Shown in pieces: positions 31,147-37,932 of a stretch of 37,932 nucleotides of DNA. Position 1 is the first letter of the stretch. Each line of letters opens with the position of its first letter. The stretch is taken from the IMG/VR virus record IMGVR_UViG_3300025806_000074, positions 1-37,932 of that record; one strand, given 5' to 3'. Both the position numbers and the translations under genes were made by a program. Origin of the DNA: a virus. The notes below the pieces were generated by a model. It made no database searches. It saw only the letters and a program-made list of their open reading frames with translations, and was not told where the DNA came from.

Positions 31147-31217
31147 TGCAGCCAGCAGCCTCGTGCAGCTCGAAGTTACCCAGGTTAATTTTTTTTTGGT
31201 TGATGTGTTTTTTTATG

Positions 31218-31246
31218 TTGACAGTTATAAATGTATGGGATAGGGT
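31218..31246 (+). promoter_or_regulatory. Candidate promoter for the GGCT operon
   Basis: TTGACA (31218-31223) is followed after 17 nt by TAGGGT (31241-31246), a poor -10 match. GTATGGGATA (31233-31242) overlaps the -10 position and resembles, in reverse, the TATCCCATA seen in the promoter region at 34021. Confidence 0.45.
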
Positions 31247-31276
31247 GGGAACACCACAAGAAAAGGAATCATTACA

Positions 31277-31609
31277 ATGACAAAGAAAGAACAAATTAGA
31301 AGAGATCTAGAAGATACAATTATTACTGACGACAACAGCCCAACAAGAAGATTTTTTAGATGTTGGCTTGATGGGTCGTATCTAGGTGAACAGCATTACA
31401 GACGCAATCAATCCTATATTAAGGAGAACTTAAGCAACAAAGGTCGCTTACGTTCGTTCGTAATTGCTGAGTTCGCCAAGTACATTGCACATGATGGCGA
31501 CTGTTCCCCAAGCTATGCGCGTTGTATTGTTTTGGAAAAGATTGGCAGAGATAATATTGAAGCCCTCAACGATAAACTTATTGAAGATGCGCGGGAGCTG
31601 GTAGCATGA
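31277..31609 (+). CDS. Hypothetical protein, 110 aa
   Basis: A 110-residue basic and acidic mixed protein preceded by AAAAGGAATCATTACA. It contains RRFFRCWLDGSYLGEQHYRR, FAKYIAHDGDCSPSYARCIV and a C-terminal helix. No known motif is recognised. It overlaps the GGCT gene by 4 nt (ATGA), so the two are translationally coupled and probably functionally linked. Confidence 0.65.
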   Translation: MTKKEQIRRDLEDTIITDDNSPTRRFFRCWLDGSYLGEQHYRRNQSYIKENLSNKGRLRSFVIAEFAKYIAHDGDCSPSYARCIVLEKIGRDNIEALNDKLIEDARELVA

Positions 31610-32181
31610 GCTTTTTAGAAACTAAATATCTTTACATGGCTTACGGTATGAATACAAATAGGAGGGCGATGGAGGCACGTTGCCCCCTAGCCAAACCAAT
31701 GGGCGGATTTTATTTGCCCAATTACCGCCTCGTATTTAGAGGAGTGGCTGACATTGTGCCAGAAGATGGAGGAGTTGTTCCCGTTGTTCTCTGGTCTATC
31801 ACGGGTAAGTGCTTGCAAGCTTTGGACAGATTAGAGGGATATCCTCACCTGTACACACGACGCAAGATTAATCACGGCTGGCTAACGTACATGATGCAAG
31901 ATAAGACACAAATCTCTAAGCCTAATCATAACTACTATAGAATGATTGAAGAAGGATATAAAGATTTCGGTCTTGATGATGGGGCGCTTGCTCAGGCATC
32001 GGATGACGCTGGCGGGGACTTTTATCGTTCCCGCCATTTCAGAGATGTTCGGGTTGACTCACGCTATGGTAAACCCAGTAAGTTTAAATCAGACTGGATT
32101 GCAGACGCTATGCAATCGGGCAAGATGAATCGGGCTGAAGCCGAGGATTGCTGGGACAAGCAAGAGTATCGGGATTCGTAA
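31606..32181 (+). CDS. Gamma-glutamylcyclotransferase-like (AIG2/GGCT fold) protein
   Basis: A 191-residue protein. YMAYGMN (residues 10-16) is the substrate-binding YGSN-type loop of the family, and LDRLEGYP carries the expected catalytic Glu77. A beta-barrel core of strands (RLVFRGVADI, VVPVVLWSI) follows the usual order. GGCT-fold enzymes cyclise gamma-glutamyl amides to release 5-oxoproline, or act on related isopeptide bonds. The C-terminal 60 residues (SRHFRDVRVDSRYGKP, then KMNRAEAEDCW) look like an extension. An amidoligase is encoded 0.4 kb downstream. It is terminated by a strong hairpin. Confidence 0.8.
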   Translation: MSFLETKYLYMAYGMNTNRRAMEARCPLAKPMGGFYLPNYRLVFRGVADIVPEDGGVVPVVLWSITGKCLQALDRLEGYPHLYTRRKINHGWLTYMMQDKTQISKPNHNYYRMIEEGYKDFGLDDGALAQASDDAGGDFYRSRHFRDVRVDSRYGKPSKFKSDWIADAMQSGKMNRAEAEDCWDKQEYRDS

Positions 32182-32183
32182 CA

Positions 32184-32212
32184 ATCGGGATCGGGATCGG
32201 ATCGGGGTCGGG
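32184..32212 (+). repeat. ATCGGG short tandem repeats
   Basis: Immediately after the GGCT stop, ATCGGG or ATCGGGG occurs four times in about 28 nt. The same word is frequent in the end of the GGCT gene and in the palindrome island at 30606-31146, so it may belong to the same repeat system. Confidence 0.5.
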
Positions 32213-32235
32213 CTTTAATCAGTCCGACCCTTTTT
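32205..32235 (+). terminator. Rho-independent terminator after the GGCT gene
   Basis: GGGTCGGGC (32205-32213) pairs with GTCCGACCC (32222-32230) with one G-U, loop of 8 nt, followed by TTTTT (32231-32235). It closes the transcript of the 110-aa and GGCT genes. Confidence 0.8.
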
Positions 32236-32279
32236 ATATATACACATATATACATACATATACACACATACACACACGT
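32235..32279. repeat. 45-nt perfectly alternating pyrimidine-purine tract (TA/CA repeats)
   Basis: From 32235 to 32279 every step alternates pyrimidine and purine, built from TA and CA dinucleotides ending in CACACACGT. Such tracts are flexible and can adopt Z-like or unwound forms. It follows the terminator directly and lies in a noncoding gap of 243 nt. Confidence 0.75.
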
Positions 32280-32320
32280 TCCTTATAATTAAAAAAACCA
32301 ATTTTTTGAGTTTTATCAAA

Positions 32321-32338
32321 ACCCGAACAATTGTTCGT
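32321..32338. repeat. Copy of the GAACAATTGTTC palindrome family
   Basis: ACCCGAACAATTGTTCGT carries the full 12-bp core (32325-32336) and the left arm. It lies about 100 nt upstream of the small regulator-like gene at 32425, a position suited to an operator. Confidence 0.65.
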
Positions 32339-32362
32339 ATTCCATTAAATCCCATAAAGCAC

Positions 32363-32390
32363 TTGCAATTCCCATAAATGCTGATATTAA
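32363..32390 (+). promoter_or_regulatory. Possible promoter for the regulator/amidoligase pair
   Basis: TTGCAA (32363-32368) and TATTAA (32385-32390) are separated by 16 nt. Two CCCATAAA words flank or overlap it (about 32351 and 32371). Evidence is modest, but a promoter is needed here because a terminator lies upstream. Confidence 0.4.
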
Positions 32391-32424
32391 GGTTGTACCA
32401 CAACAAAACAAAGGAAAGAACAAA

Positions 32425-32601
32425 ATGAGAACAGATACACAAACAAAAATTTACCTAATGATACTCAAAGGGTCGACACTTAATGAATTGATTAGTTCAA
32501 CCAATCGCAACGGTTTATTTATTCGTGGCGTAATTAGTAATTTAAAATCATACGATATTAAAATTACATTCAACAACAACATTTACAAAGTGGAGGTTTA
32601 A
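32425..32601 (+). CDS. Small winged-helix/DUF3489-like protein, 58 aa
   Basis: A 58-codon frame preceded by AAAGGAAAGAACAAA. TKIYLMILKGSTLNELISST, NGLFIRGVISNLKS and a final beta hairpin (IKITFNNNIYKVEV) match the layout of small DUF3489-type helix-turn-helix proteins, where 'GxTLxEL...T......VRGxLS.L' forms the helix-turn-helix and the hairpin the wing. It ends 3 nt before the amidoligase start and probably shares its mRNA. It could regulate this block, possibly through the palindrome at 32321-32338. Confidence 0.6.
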   Translation: MRTDTQTKIYLMILKGSTLNELISSTNRNGLFIRGVISNLKSYDIKITFNNNIYKVEV

Positions 32602-32604
32602 ACA

Positions 32605-33690
32605 ATGTTTACATATGGAATAGAAATAGAAACAAGCGGTCAAAGCATAACCGAAATTAAAAATGCATTAAGACACAATGAAATTAATGGTTGCATCGTT
32701 AAACCCGATGGAACACCAAGCGTCGATTGTGAAATCGTATTGCCACCATTACCAGTTTGTGACTTCTCATTTGATTACATTAAAAAAGTTTGTCGCGTAT
32801 TGCAAAACATTGGTTGTAGAATAAACAGACAATGTGGTTTACACGTTCACATCTCAAACGCTCAAACGCTACGAAACAACCCAACAGATCTAGCAAGTAG
32901 AAGTATCCAATACACTGAAAGAACTGGTCGCTTCATTGGTGGGTCTGAATTCTTTGGTGATCCAATGGACGCGGTAGCGGTCAAAGACATCATGACTAGA
33001 TATGCTAACGCTCAACCAATAATCAATTCAATGTTCCCTAGTTCACGAACAAGCAATCGTTACTGTAACGTAATGAGAACAAACAGACTAGACACCGCTA
33101 GAACCATTGAGCAATTACGCGACGCGACAACAGGCAAGTTTTCAGTGATCAATCTTAATCACTGGCGAAACGGTACAATTGAATTCAGACAGGCAAGCGG
33201 TACAATTGAAGCGGATAAGATTATCAATTGGGTTTTGTTCCTAATTAACCTTGTTCACCACACTATTGAAAATAGAATTGAGAATGGTCAAAGTTCTGAG
33301 ACAATCTCAACACCAGAACAAGTGTTCAGATCTGGATCTAGGATTGGTTTGATTTATTCAATGTGCCGTTCCAATGGTGGTTGCGATGTTCACGACCTAA
33401 TGAACGCAACAGGTACAACGGCAATCAATATCCGCGCCAGAATATCTGAGATTAGAGCGCGACTATCAGACGGCGCGGTAGTCACTCACACCATGCAAGC
33501 GAATGGCAATTCATACGGCGACGGTCAAGACTTGGCACGCTACGAAATACTTAGCGAGTATCAAACACAATCAACTGGTGCTCGCTTGATGCCAGATAAT
33601 AGACTAGGCTTAGGAAGTGTTTGGGCAAGCCTACCAGATGACATTTTTGAATGGTGGCAAAATAGAATAACCGAGCTTTCCAGATCATAA
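32605..33690 (+). CDS. Amidoligase (Amidoligase_2 family, ATP-dependent COOH-NH2 ligase)
   Basis: A 361-residue protein preceded by GGAGG at 32592-32596. GIEIET (residues 5-10), KPDGTPSVDCEIVLPPLP (about residues 33-50), and CGLHVHIS (about residues 86-93) are the metal- and nucleotide-binding landmarks of this glutamine-synthetase-fold family. FSVINLNHWRNGTIEFRQASG contributes the later catalytic arginine region. Family members are predicted to form amide or isopeptide bonds using ATP and are known to co-occur with GGCT-like proteins, as here. Substrate unknown: candidates are cell-wall peptides, small peptides or host proteins. The gene ends in an 11-bp hairpin followed by a terminator. Confidence 0.85.
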   Translation: MFTYGIEIETSGQSITEIKNALRHNEINGCIVKPDGTPSVDCEIVLPPLPVCDFSFDYIKKVCRVLQNIGCRINRQCGLHVHISNAQTLRNNPTDLASRSIQYTERTGRFIGGSEFFGDPMDAVAVKDIMTRYANAQPIINSMFPSSRTSNRYCNVMRTNRLDTARTIEQLRDATTGKFSVINLNHWRNGTIEFRQASGTIEADKIINWVLFLINLVHHTIENRIENGQSSETISTPEQVFRSGSRIGLIYSMCRSNGGCDVHDLMNATGTTAINIRARISEIRARLSDGAVVTHTMQANGNSYGDGQDLARYEILSEYQTQSTGARLMPDNRLGLGSVWASLPDDIFEWWQNRITELSRS

Positions 33691-33700
33691 TCTGGAAGGC
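33675..33700 (+). promoter_or_regulatory. Hairpin spanning the amidoligase stop codon
   Basis: GCTTTCCAGAT (33675-33685) and ATCTGGAAGGC (33690-33700) pair over 11 bp with one G-U and a CATA loop. The stop codon sits in the loop and stem. There is no T-run, so it may stabilise the mRNA 3' end rather than terminate. Confidence 0.6.
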
Positions 33701-33713
33701 CGAAAACACTAGA

Positions 33714-33743
33714 AAAAGATCGCTTAACAGCGGTCTTTTTTTT
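33714..33743 (+). terminator. Rho-independent terminator after the amidoligase gene
   Basis: GATCGC (33718-33723) pairs with GCGGTC (33730-33735) with one G-U, extended by an A-run against a run of eight T (33736-33743). The loop is TTAACA. Confidence 0.85.
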
Positions 33744-33814
33744 ATTCGCCATACAGCCCGGATTAAGCTGGTTGTGTATATCCATACATTAATCCCACGT
33801 TATCCCACTCAGTG

Positions 33815-34049
33815 ACCCGCACAATTGTTCTGGTAAGGTACCCTAGGCTTCTATGTCGATCGGTCGGGTCGGGGCGGAGCCTTTCGGGTATACCCCTTAT
33901 TTGACAATCGATCGGTCAGATCACCTTACACTCAGTTCCCCACCAACATTTACCACAAAAAAATGCAGAGTTAGCAGCAAGTACCTTGACACCACAAAAA
34001 AATTTTTTAAAAAAAATACATTGACCTATCCCATATAAGTCCATACGGT
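33815..34049 (+). promoter_or_regulatory. Intergenic region with palindrome copy, direct repeat and candidate promoter
   Basis: The 334 nt between the amidoligase terminator and the gene at 34078 hold no convincing gene. ACCCGCACAATTGTTCTGGT (33815-33834) is a mismatched copy of the palindrome family. CGATCGGTC occurs at 33857-33865 and 33909-33917. TTGACA lies at 33901 and 33986 without a good -10. TTGACC (34021-34026) has TACGGT 17 nt later (34044-34049), with TATCCCATATA between them. The last is the best-placed promoter for the downstream gene, but its -10 is poor. Confidence 0.45.
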
Positions 34050-34077
34050 ACTGAACAAAGTAAAAATGGGGAAGTAG

Positions 34078-34317
34078 ATGCCTAGATACCGTGTTAATTA
34101 TGGCAATTCTTTTGAGTTCGAGGCTCAAGGTCCAGAGGAGGTTGTTCCTGTGATGCAATCGCGTCATAGGATATCTGGCATTGGTGATGAGCGTGCTTTT
34201 ATGCGTAGATCTGCTATTGAGATGTGCGAATGGAACGGCAAAAATTATTATTATTGCACAAGAACCACTTATGCGAATAGTATGATTAAAAATGGTTTAC
34301 TAGAATGTGTTGATTAA
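34078..34317 (+). CDS. Small hypothetical protein, 79 aa
   Basis: A 79-residue protein preceded by TGGGGAAGTAG. It begins MPRYRVNYGNSFEFEAQGPE and has a Tyr/Asn/Arg-rich C-terminal half (EWNGKNYYYCTRTTYANSM). No family is recognised. It lies 55 nt before the large Pro/Gly-rich gene. Confidence 0.6.
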   Translation: MPRYRVNYGNSFEFEAQGPEEVVPVMQSRHRISGIGDERAFMRRSAIEMCEWNGKNYYYCTRTTYANSMIKNGLLECVD

Positions 34318-34371
34318 ATTTTAATATTTTGTTAAGAATGTTTTAAATATTTTACATAACGGAGATTTTGC

Positions 34372-36702
34372 ATGGCATTACCCCCAATGGGTCCGATGAG
34401 TCCCCCTTCACCAACACTTGGCGGTCCTCAACCAAACATGGGTCCTCCGCCTATGCCTCCGATGCCACAGATGGGTGGGGGAATGGCACCTCCGATGGCA
34501 CCTCCTCCAATGGGTCCTCAGATGGGTCCCCCACCAATAAATCCTACAAATCCTACTGCTGGCAACGGGCAATCTTTTGGCGGTGATGCTGGTGGTCGCA
34601 AGACTTTCAGCCAGTATTTACAATCTATGAATAAATCTTTTCCTCCGACACCTGCTGCTCAAGATCCTATGGCTGGTGGTATTGGTGGCGGTGCGCCTTC
34701 GATGCCTCCTTTAGCGATGATGGGCGGCGGAGCTGTTCCGCGCAGTACGATGATTGGCAGAGAGCCGCATAGGTTAGCGTATATTAATCCTGGTGAAGAG
34801 ATGATGCTTCGTGCATCTGGCGGTACTGGCGAACCTGGTCCGGGGGGCGTACCTGCTTTCCGTGGTGGCGCTGGTGGTTATGGTGGATTTGGCGAAGGAT
34901 TTGGTTTTGGCGGTGGCGGTGGTGGCCCTGGAGATGGCGGTCGTGGAGATCGTAACAGTGTTGATATTGGTTTTGTAAATGCTTTAGCTGATCAAGTTGC
35001 AGAAGAGCAAGAAGCGGCAGCAATTGCTGATTCTAATGAGATGATGTCACCTTTAGGCGGCGCTGATGCGATAGCGAGAAGTAATTTAGTTGATGCCTTT
35101 ATGGATACGAAAGACGGTCGTGATCTAGCGACGTTTAATGATAGTTTTACAGATATTCCAAGTCCAGTTACTTCAGCCTCAAGTGTGCCTGTTTCTAATA
35201 TTGCGACAGATGATATTGGTGTTAATACTTTAGATGAGGCTTTTTTAAATCAATACAACGATCCGAATCTTTCAGTAAATATTCCTGGCACAAACGTAAA
35301 TATGCCTGACGTTTCTTCATTACTTGGCGGCGTTGTGAGGCCCGATATGATGCCTCCTGGTTATCAGCCTACGCCTGACGATCCAACCTTTGAGGGTTTA
35401 ACTTCTAATGCGCCTTCTATGTCAATGAATATGGGTCGCATAGATCCAAATTTAGGTGCGCCTATAGCGCCTGATTATGGCGATTTAAATATTGATATGG
35501 GTACAGATAACCTAGGCGGTGTTGGCGTTGGTGTTGAAGATCCTACTTTTGGTTATAACATTGATATGGAAAGTGATCCTTTTACTGGCGCAAGCGCGTT
35601 TACAGGACTTGATGCTCAAACGCCAACTGGAATGCAAGATCCATCACAGGTTGCTACAGGTATTGTAAACTCACCTCAATTAGATGAATCTGCGAGAGAT
35701 GCTATTGTTGCTGCAAGAGCTTCAGATAATTTAAATCCACAGGGTCCTACATTCACTCCGTCTATTCCAGAATTGACAGGCCCTGCTTTAGCAGAGGCAA
35801 CAATGGGCGCTCCAATTGGTGATCCTGCTATGGACAGAAGAGAAGCTGCGCTTGGTGATATGAACACTCCAGAGCCTATGGGTACAGATTTTGGCACTTT
35901 AGAGGCTTCTTTAAGTTCTTCTCCATCTAATATTGGTTTACCTTCAGATTACGATCCATTACAAGGCGCAAAAAATTATCGTCAACAAGCAGAAGCTATG
36001 AGAGTTGCGGAAGCTGGTGTTCAGAATCAAGAAGACATTGAGGCAAATAAGGGCAAATTTAATCTTTTAAGCTTACTTCCCGGAGCTAGTTTACTAGGAA
36101 CTTCAGAATCCAGAAAACAAAAAGCAATTAATCAAGTAATAAGTCAAAGCGGCGGTTCTGGTTTACTTGGCACTGGTATAGGTGGTGCTACAGGTATTCT
36201 TGGCACTGGTGCTACTAGATTTAATCCTGTTTATGATAAAGACGGTAATTTTGTAGGTTCCCAAGGTGTTAGCGATAAATCTGGTGAAACTGTAAGTTAC
36301 ATGGGTGATATGCAAGGTGATGAAGGTTATTTTGATAGTGATGGAAATAATGTTGAAATGTCAAAGGCAATTGAAGGTTATCAAGAAGATATAGGGGGTC
36401 AAGGATCTCCTGAAGGACTTGATGAGCCATATAACCCTTGTCAGCCTGGCTTTGAATTAGATCCAAATACAAATACTTGTGTTCCTATTGATGTTGTTGG
36501 CGGAGGTGGCGGTTCTTCTGGGCCGATTGATTTAAACCCAATTATTAGACCTACAACACCAGTTGTAACGCCAGATCCAGTACCACCCACACCAGTTGTA
36601 AGTCCTGTTTTAAGAATGCCAAAACAATTTAATATGGGCGGTGCGACTTCAGGTTCTAACTTAGATGGTGCAATTGGTAGGTTACTAAGCTCGATGTCAT
36701 GA
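34372..36702 (+). CDS. Large Pro/Gly/Met-rich protein between terminase genes, probable virion protein
   Basis: A 776-residue protein preceded by GGAG with 7-nt spacing. The first 65 residues are a Pro/Met/Gly low-complexity tract (MALPPMGPMSPPSPTLGG and PPMAPPPMGPQMGPPP). Around residue 135, HRLAYINPGEEMMLRASGG resembles the 'PGE' motif of the virion protein at 8632. A Gly-rich run (about residues 160-200) follows, then a long acidic Pro/Asp-rich region, a Gly zipper-like stretch near residue 600, and a C-terminus KQFNMGGATSG. The composition suggests an extended, largely disordered structural protein. The stop codon overlaps the TerL start by 4 nt. Confidence 0.65.
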   Translation: MALPPMGPMSPPSPTLGGPQPNMGPPPMPPMPQMGGGMAPPMAPPPMGPQMGPPPINPTNPTAGNGQSFGGDAGGRKTFSQYLQSMNKSFPPTPAAQDPMAGGIGGGAPSMPPLAMMGGGAVPRSTMIGREPHRLAYINPGEEMMLRASGGTGEPGPGGVPAFRGGAGGYGGFGEGFGFGGGGGGPGDGGRGDRNSVDIGFVNALADQVAEEQEAAAIADSNEMMSPLGGADAIARSNLVDAFMDTKDGRDLATFNDSFTDIPSPVTSASSVPVSNIATDDIGVNTLDEAFLNQYNDPNLSVNIPGTNVNMPDVSSLLGGVVRPDMMPPGYQPTPDDPTFEGLTSNAPSMSMNMGRIDPNLGAPIAPDYGDLNIDMGTDNLGGVGVGVEDPTFGYNIDMESDPFTGASAFTGLDAQTPTGMQDPSQVATGIVNSPQLDESARDAIVAARASDNLNPQGPTFTPSIPELTGPALAEATMGAPIGDPAMDRREAALGDMNTPEPMGTDFGTLEASLSSSPSNIGLPSDYDPLQGAKNYRQQAEAMRVAEAGVQNQEDIEANKGKFNLLSLLPGASLLGTSESRKQKAINQVISQSGGSGLLGTGIGGATGILGTGATRFNPVYDKDGNFVGSQGVSDKSGETVSYMGDMQGDEGYFDSDGNNVEMSKAIEGYQEDIGGQGSPEGLDEPYNPCQPGFELDPNTNTCVPIDVVGGGGGSSGPIDLNPIIRPTTPVVTPDPVPPTPVVSPVLRMPKQFNMGGATSGSNLDGAIGRLLSSMS

Positions 36703-37932
36703 ATGAAATTAGCAAGTTTACAGATTTTTTAACGGATGAGGAACTTGCTACAGTAGCTCCTATGCTAGAGCGTTTAACAACGTTGGACGATAGGGCTGAA
36801 AAACAAAAAGATTTCATGGCTTTTGTAAATCATGTGTGGCCTCAGTTTATTGAGGGGCGTCATCACAAGGTTTATGCTGAGAAACTCCAAGCTGTGGCAG
36901 ATGGTAAGATAAAAAGGCTTATTATTAATATGCCGCCACGTCATACTAAGAGCGAATTTGCCTCTTATTTGTTTCCAACGTGGCTTATGGGCCGAGATCC
37001 TACTAAAAAAATCATTCAAGCGACTCACACGGCTGAATTAGCTGTTGGTTTTGGTCGAAAAGTAAAGAATTTAATTGATAGCGATGACTTTAGGGACATT
37101 TTTCCTGATGTTAAGCTTGCATCAGACGCAAAAGCCTCTGGTCGCTGGAGTACCAACGGCGGTGGGGAGTATTACGCGGTTGGTGTGGGGGGTGCGTTAG
37201 CTGGCCGTGGTGCTGATTTGGCTATTATTGATGATCCTGTGTCTGAGCAAGACGCTTTAAGCGCTACTGCGCTAGATAATATCTACGAATGGTACACTTC
37301 TGGCCCAAGACAGCGTTTACAGCCAGGTGGTTCGATCATTATTGTGATGACTAGGTGGTCTATTAGGGACTTAACGGCTAAAGTTTTAAAAAGACAGAGC
37401 GAAAAGGGCGCTGATCAGTGGGATATAGTGGAATTCCCTGCAATTATGCCTTCTGGCACCTCTTTATGGCCTGAATACTGGGATTTAGAGGAGTTAGAGA
37501 GCGTAAAAGCGTCTATTCCTGTTGCTAAATGGAATGCTCAGTATATGCAAAACCCTACCGCTGAAGAGGGTGCAATTATTAAAAGAGAATGGTGGCAGCA
37601 GTGGAATAAGGAAGATCCGCCCCCCTGTAGCTACATTATTCAAAGTTACGATACGGCATTTAGTAAGAGTGACAGAGCTGATTACTCTGCTGTTACAACT
37701 TGGGGTATTTTTACTGAAGATAAAACAAATGAAGACCATATTATGCTTTTAGACGCTGTTAAGGGTCGTTGGGAGTTCCCTCAACTCAAGCAAGAAGCAA
37801 ATGATCTTTACAAGTTGTACGAGCCTGATATGGTTTTGATAGAGCAGAAGGGGTCTGGTATGCCGTTGACGCAAGAGTTGCGCCGGATTGGTATTCCTGT
37901 AACGCCTTTTACTCCGAGCCGTGGTGCAGACA
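36699..37932 (+). CDS. terL: Terminase large subunit (3' partial)
   Basis: The frame starts at ATG 36699, overlapping the previous stop (ATGA), and runs open to the right edge: 411 codons are present. The ATPase domain has IINMPPRHTKSEF (Walker A-like, about residues 75-87), with Thr in place of the usual Gly before Lys84. Walker B is LAIIDDP (about residues 174-180), and VMTRWS follows. The nuclease domain begins with YIIQSYDTAFSKSDRADYSA (about residues 312-331), which contains the first metal-binding Asp; the rest is outside. It translocates DNA into the prohead and cuts it, guided by TerS. Confidence 0.92.
   Translation, partial: MNEISKFTDFLTDEELATVAPMLERLTTLDDRAEKQKDFMAFVNHVWPQFIEGRHHKVYAEKLQAVADGKIKRLIINMPPRHTKSEFASYLFPTWLMGRDPTKKIIQATHTAELAVGFGRKVKNLIDSDDFRDIFPDVKLASDAKASGRWSTNGGGEYYAVGVGGALAGRGADLAIIDDPVSEQDALSATALDNIYEWYTSGPRQRLQPGGSIIIVMTRWSIRDLTAKVLKRQSEKGADQWDIVEFPAIMPSGTSLWPEYWDLEELESVKASIPVAKWNAQYMQNPTAEEGAIIKREWWQQWNKEDPPPCSYIIQSYDTAFSKSDRADYSAVTTWGIFTEDKTNEDHIMLLDAVKGRWEFPQLKQEANDLYKLYEPDMVLIEQKGSGMPLTQELRRIGIPVTPFTPSRGAD

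Noticed and set aside
30757-31294. Frames of 60, 122 and 106 codons in the palindrome island
   Set aside because: They lack ribosome binding sites, run through repeated palindromes, and have Cys/Pro-rich compositions typical of GC-rich noncoding DNA read by chance.
1-37932. Prophage or temperate lifestyle
   Set aside because: No integrase, excisionase, attachment-site duplication or C1-type repressor was found in this window, though genes outside it cannot be excluded.

Overview
The window is a partial genome of a tailed, podovirus-like double-stranded DNA phage, most likely infecting a marine bacterium. It is AT-rich and densely coded, with many 1-11 nt gene overlaps. The signs are a small-terminase gene, a large-terminase gene cut by the right edge, a P22 gp10-like tail stabilisation protein, several large virion proteins, a GH108 endolysin with a GTA-type holin, and a phage replication/recombination module. 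No integrase, excisionase or C1-type repressor, tRNA or CRISPR array was seen. Portal, major capsid and DNA polymerase genes were not found and presumably lie outside the window. The host is not determinable from the sequence; an alphaproteobacterium would fit the family resemblances, but that is inference.

Layout. (1) 1-4180: end of a 2OG-Fe(II) oxygenase gene, three small genes, then six consecutive genes for predicted exported proteins. (2) 4190-6132: membrane/coiled-coil protein, EF-hand membrane protein, holin and endolysin (lysis cassette). (3) 6166-15904: tail and virion proteins ending in a 970-residue glycine-zipper protein that is probably an ejection protein. (4) 15901-24451: DNA metabolism, with DUF1064 nuclease-like protein, Sak4-type ATPase, SSB-like protein, a structured intergenic RNA candidate, SF2 helicase, DUF6378 protein, Cas4/RecB-like nuclease, TOPRIM-helicase and DUF3846 protein. 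(5) 24452-29676, minus strand: a Q/G/Y-rich prion-like protein, then a terminator-bounded operon with a zinc protein, a helix-turn-helix-like protein, a C5 cytosine methyltransferase overlapped for 897 nt by a second well-supported gene in another frame, and small accessory genes. (6) 29719-30081: an iteron-like array and a promoter. (7) 30082-37932, plus strand: TerS, a GC-rich noncoding island with palindromes of consensus core CGAACAATTGTTCG, a GGCT/amidoligase accessory block bounded by terminators, a small gene, a large Pro/Gly/Met-rich protein, and TerL.

How it fits together. The Sak4/SSB/helicase/nuclease/TOPRIM set is a coherent recombination-replication module. The iteron array between the divergent minus-strand operon and TerS is a candidate origin or operator region, and the palindrome island behind TerS is a candidate packaging, partition or regulatory site. 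The methyltransferase operon probably serves host-defence evasion. The GGCT-amidoligase pair suggests a peptide or protein amide-bond modification activity. The strongest candidates for something new are the dual-coding methyltransferase locus, the HDV-topology pseudoknot at 18461-18541, and the palindrome family around the packaging genes.
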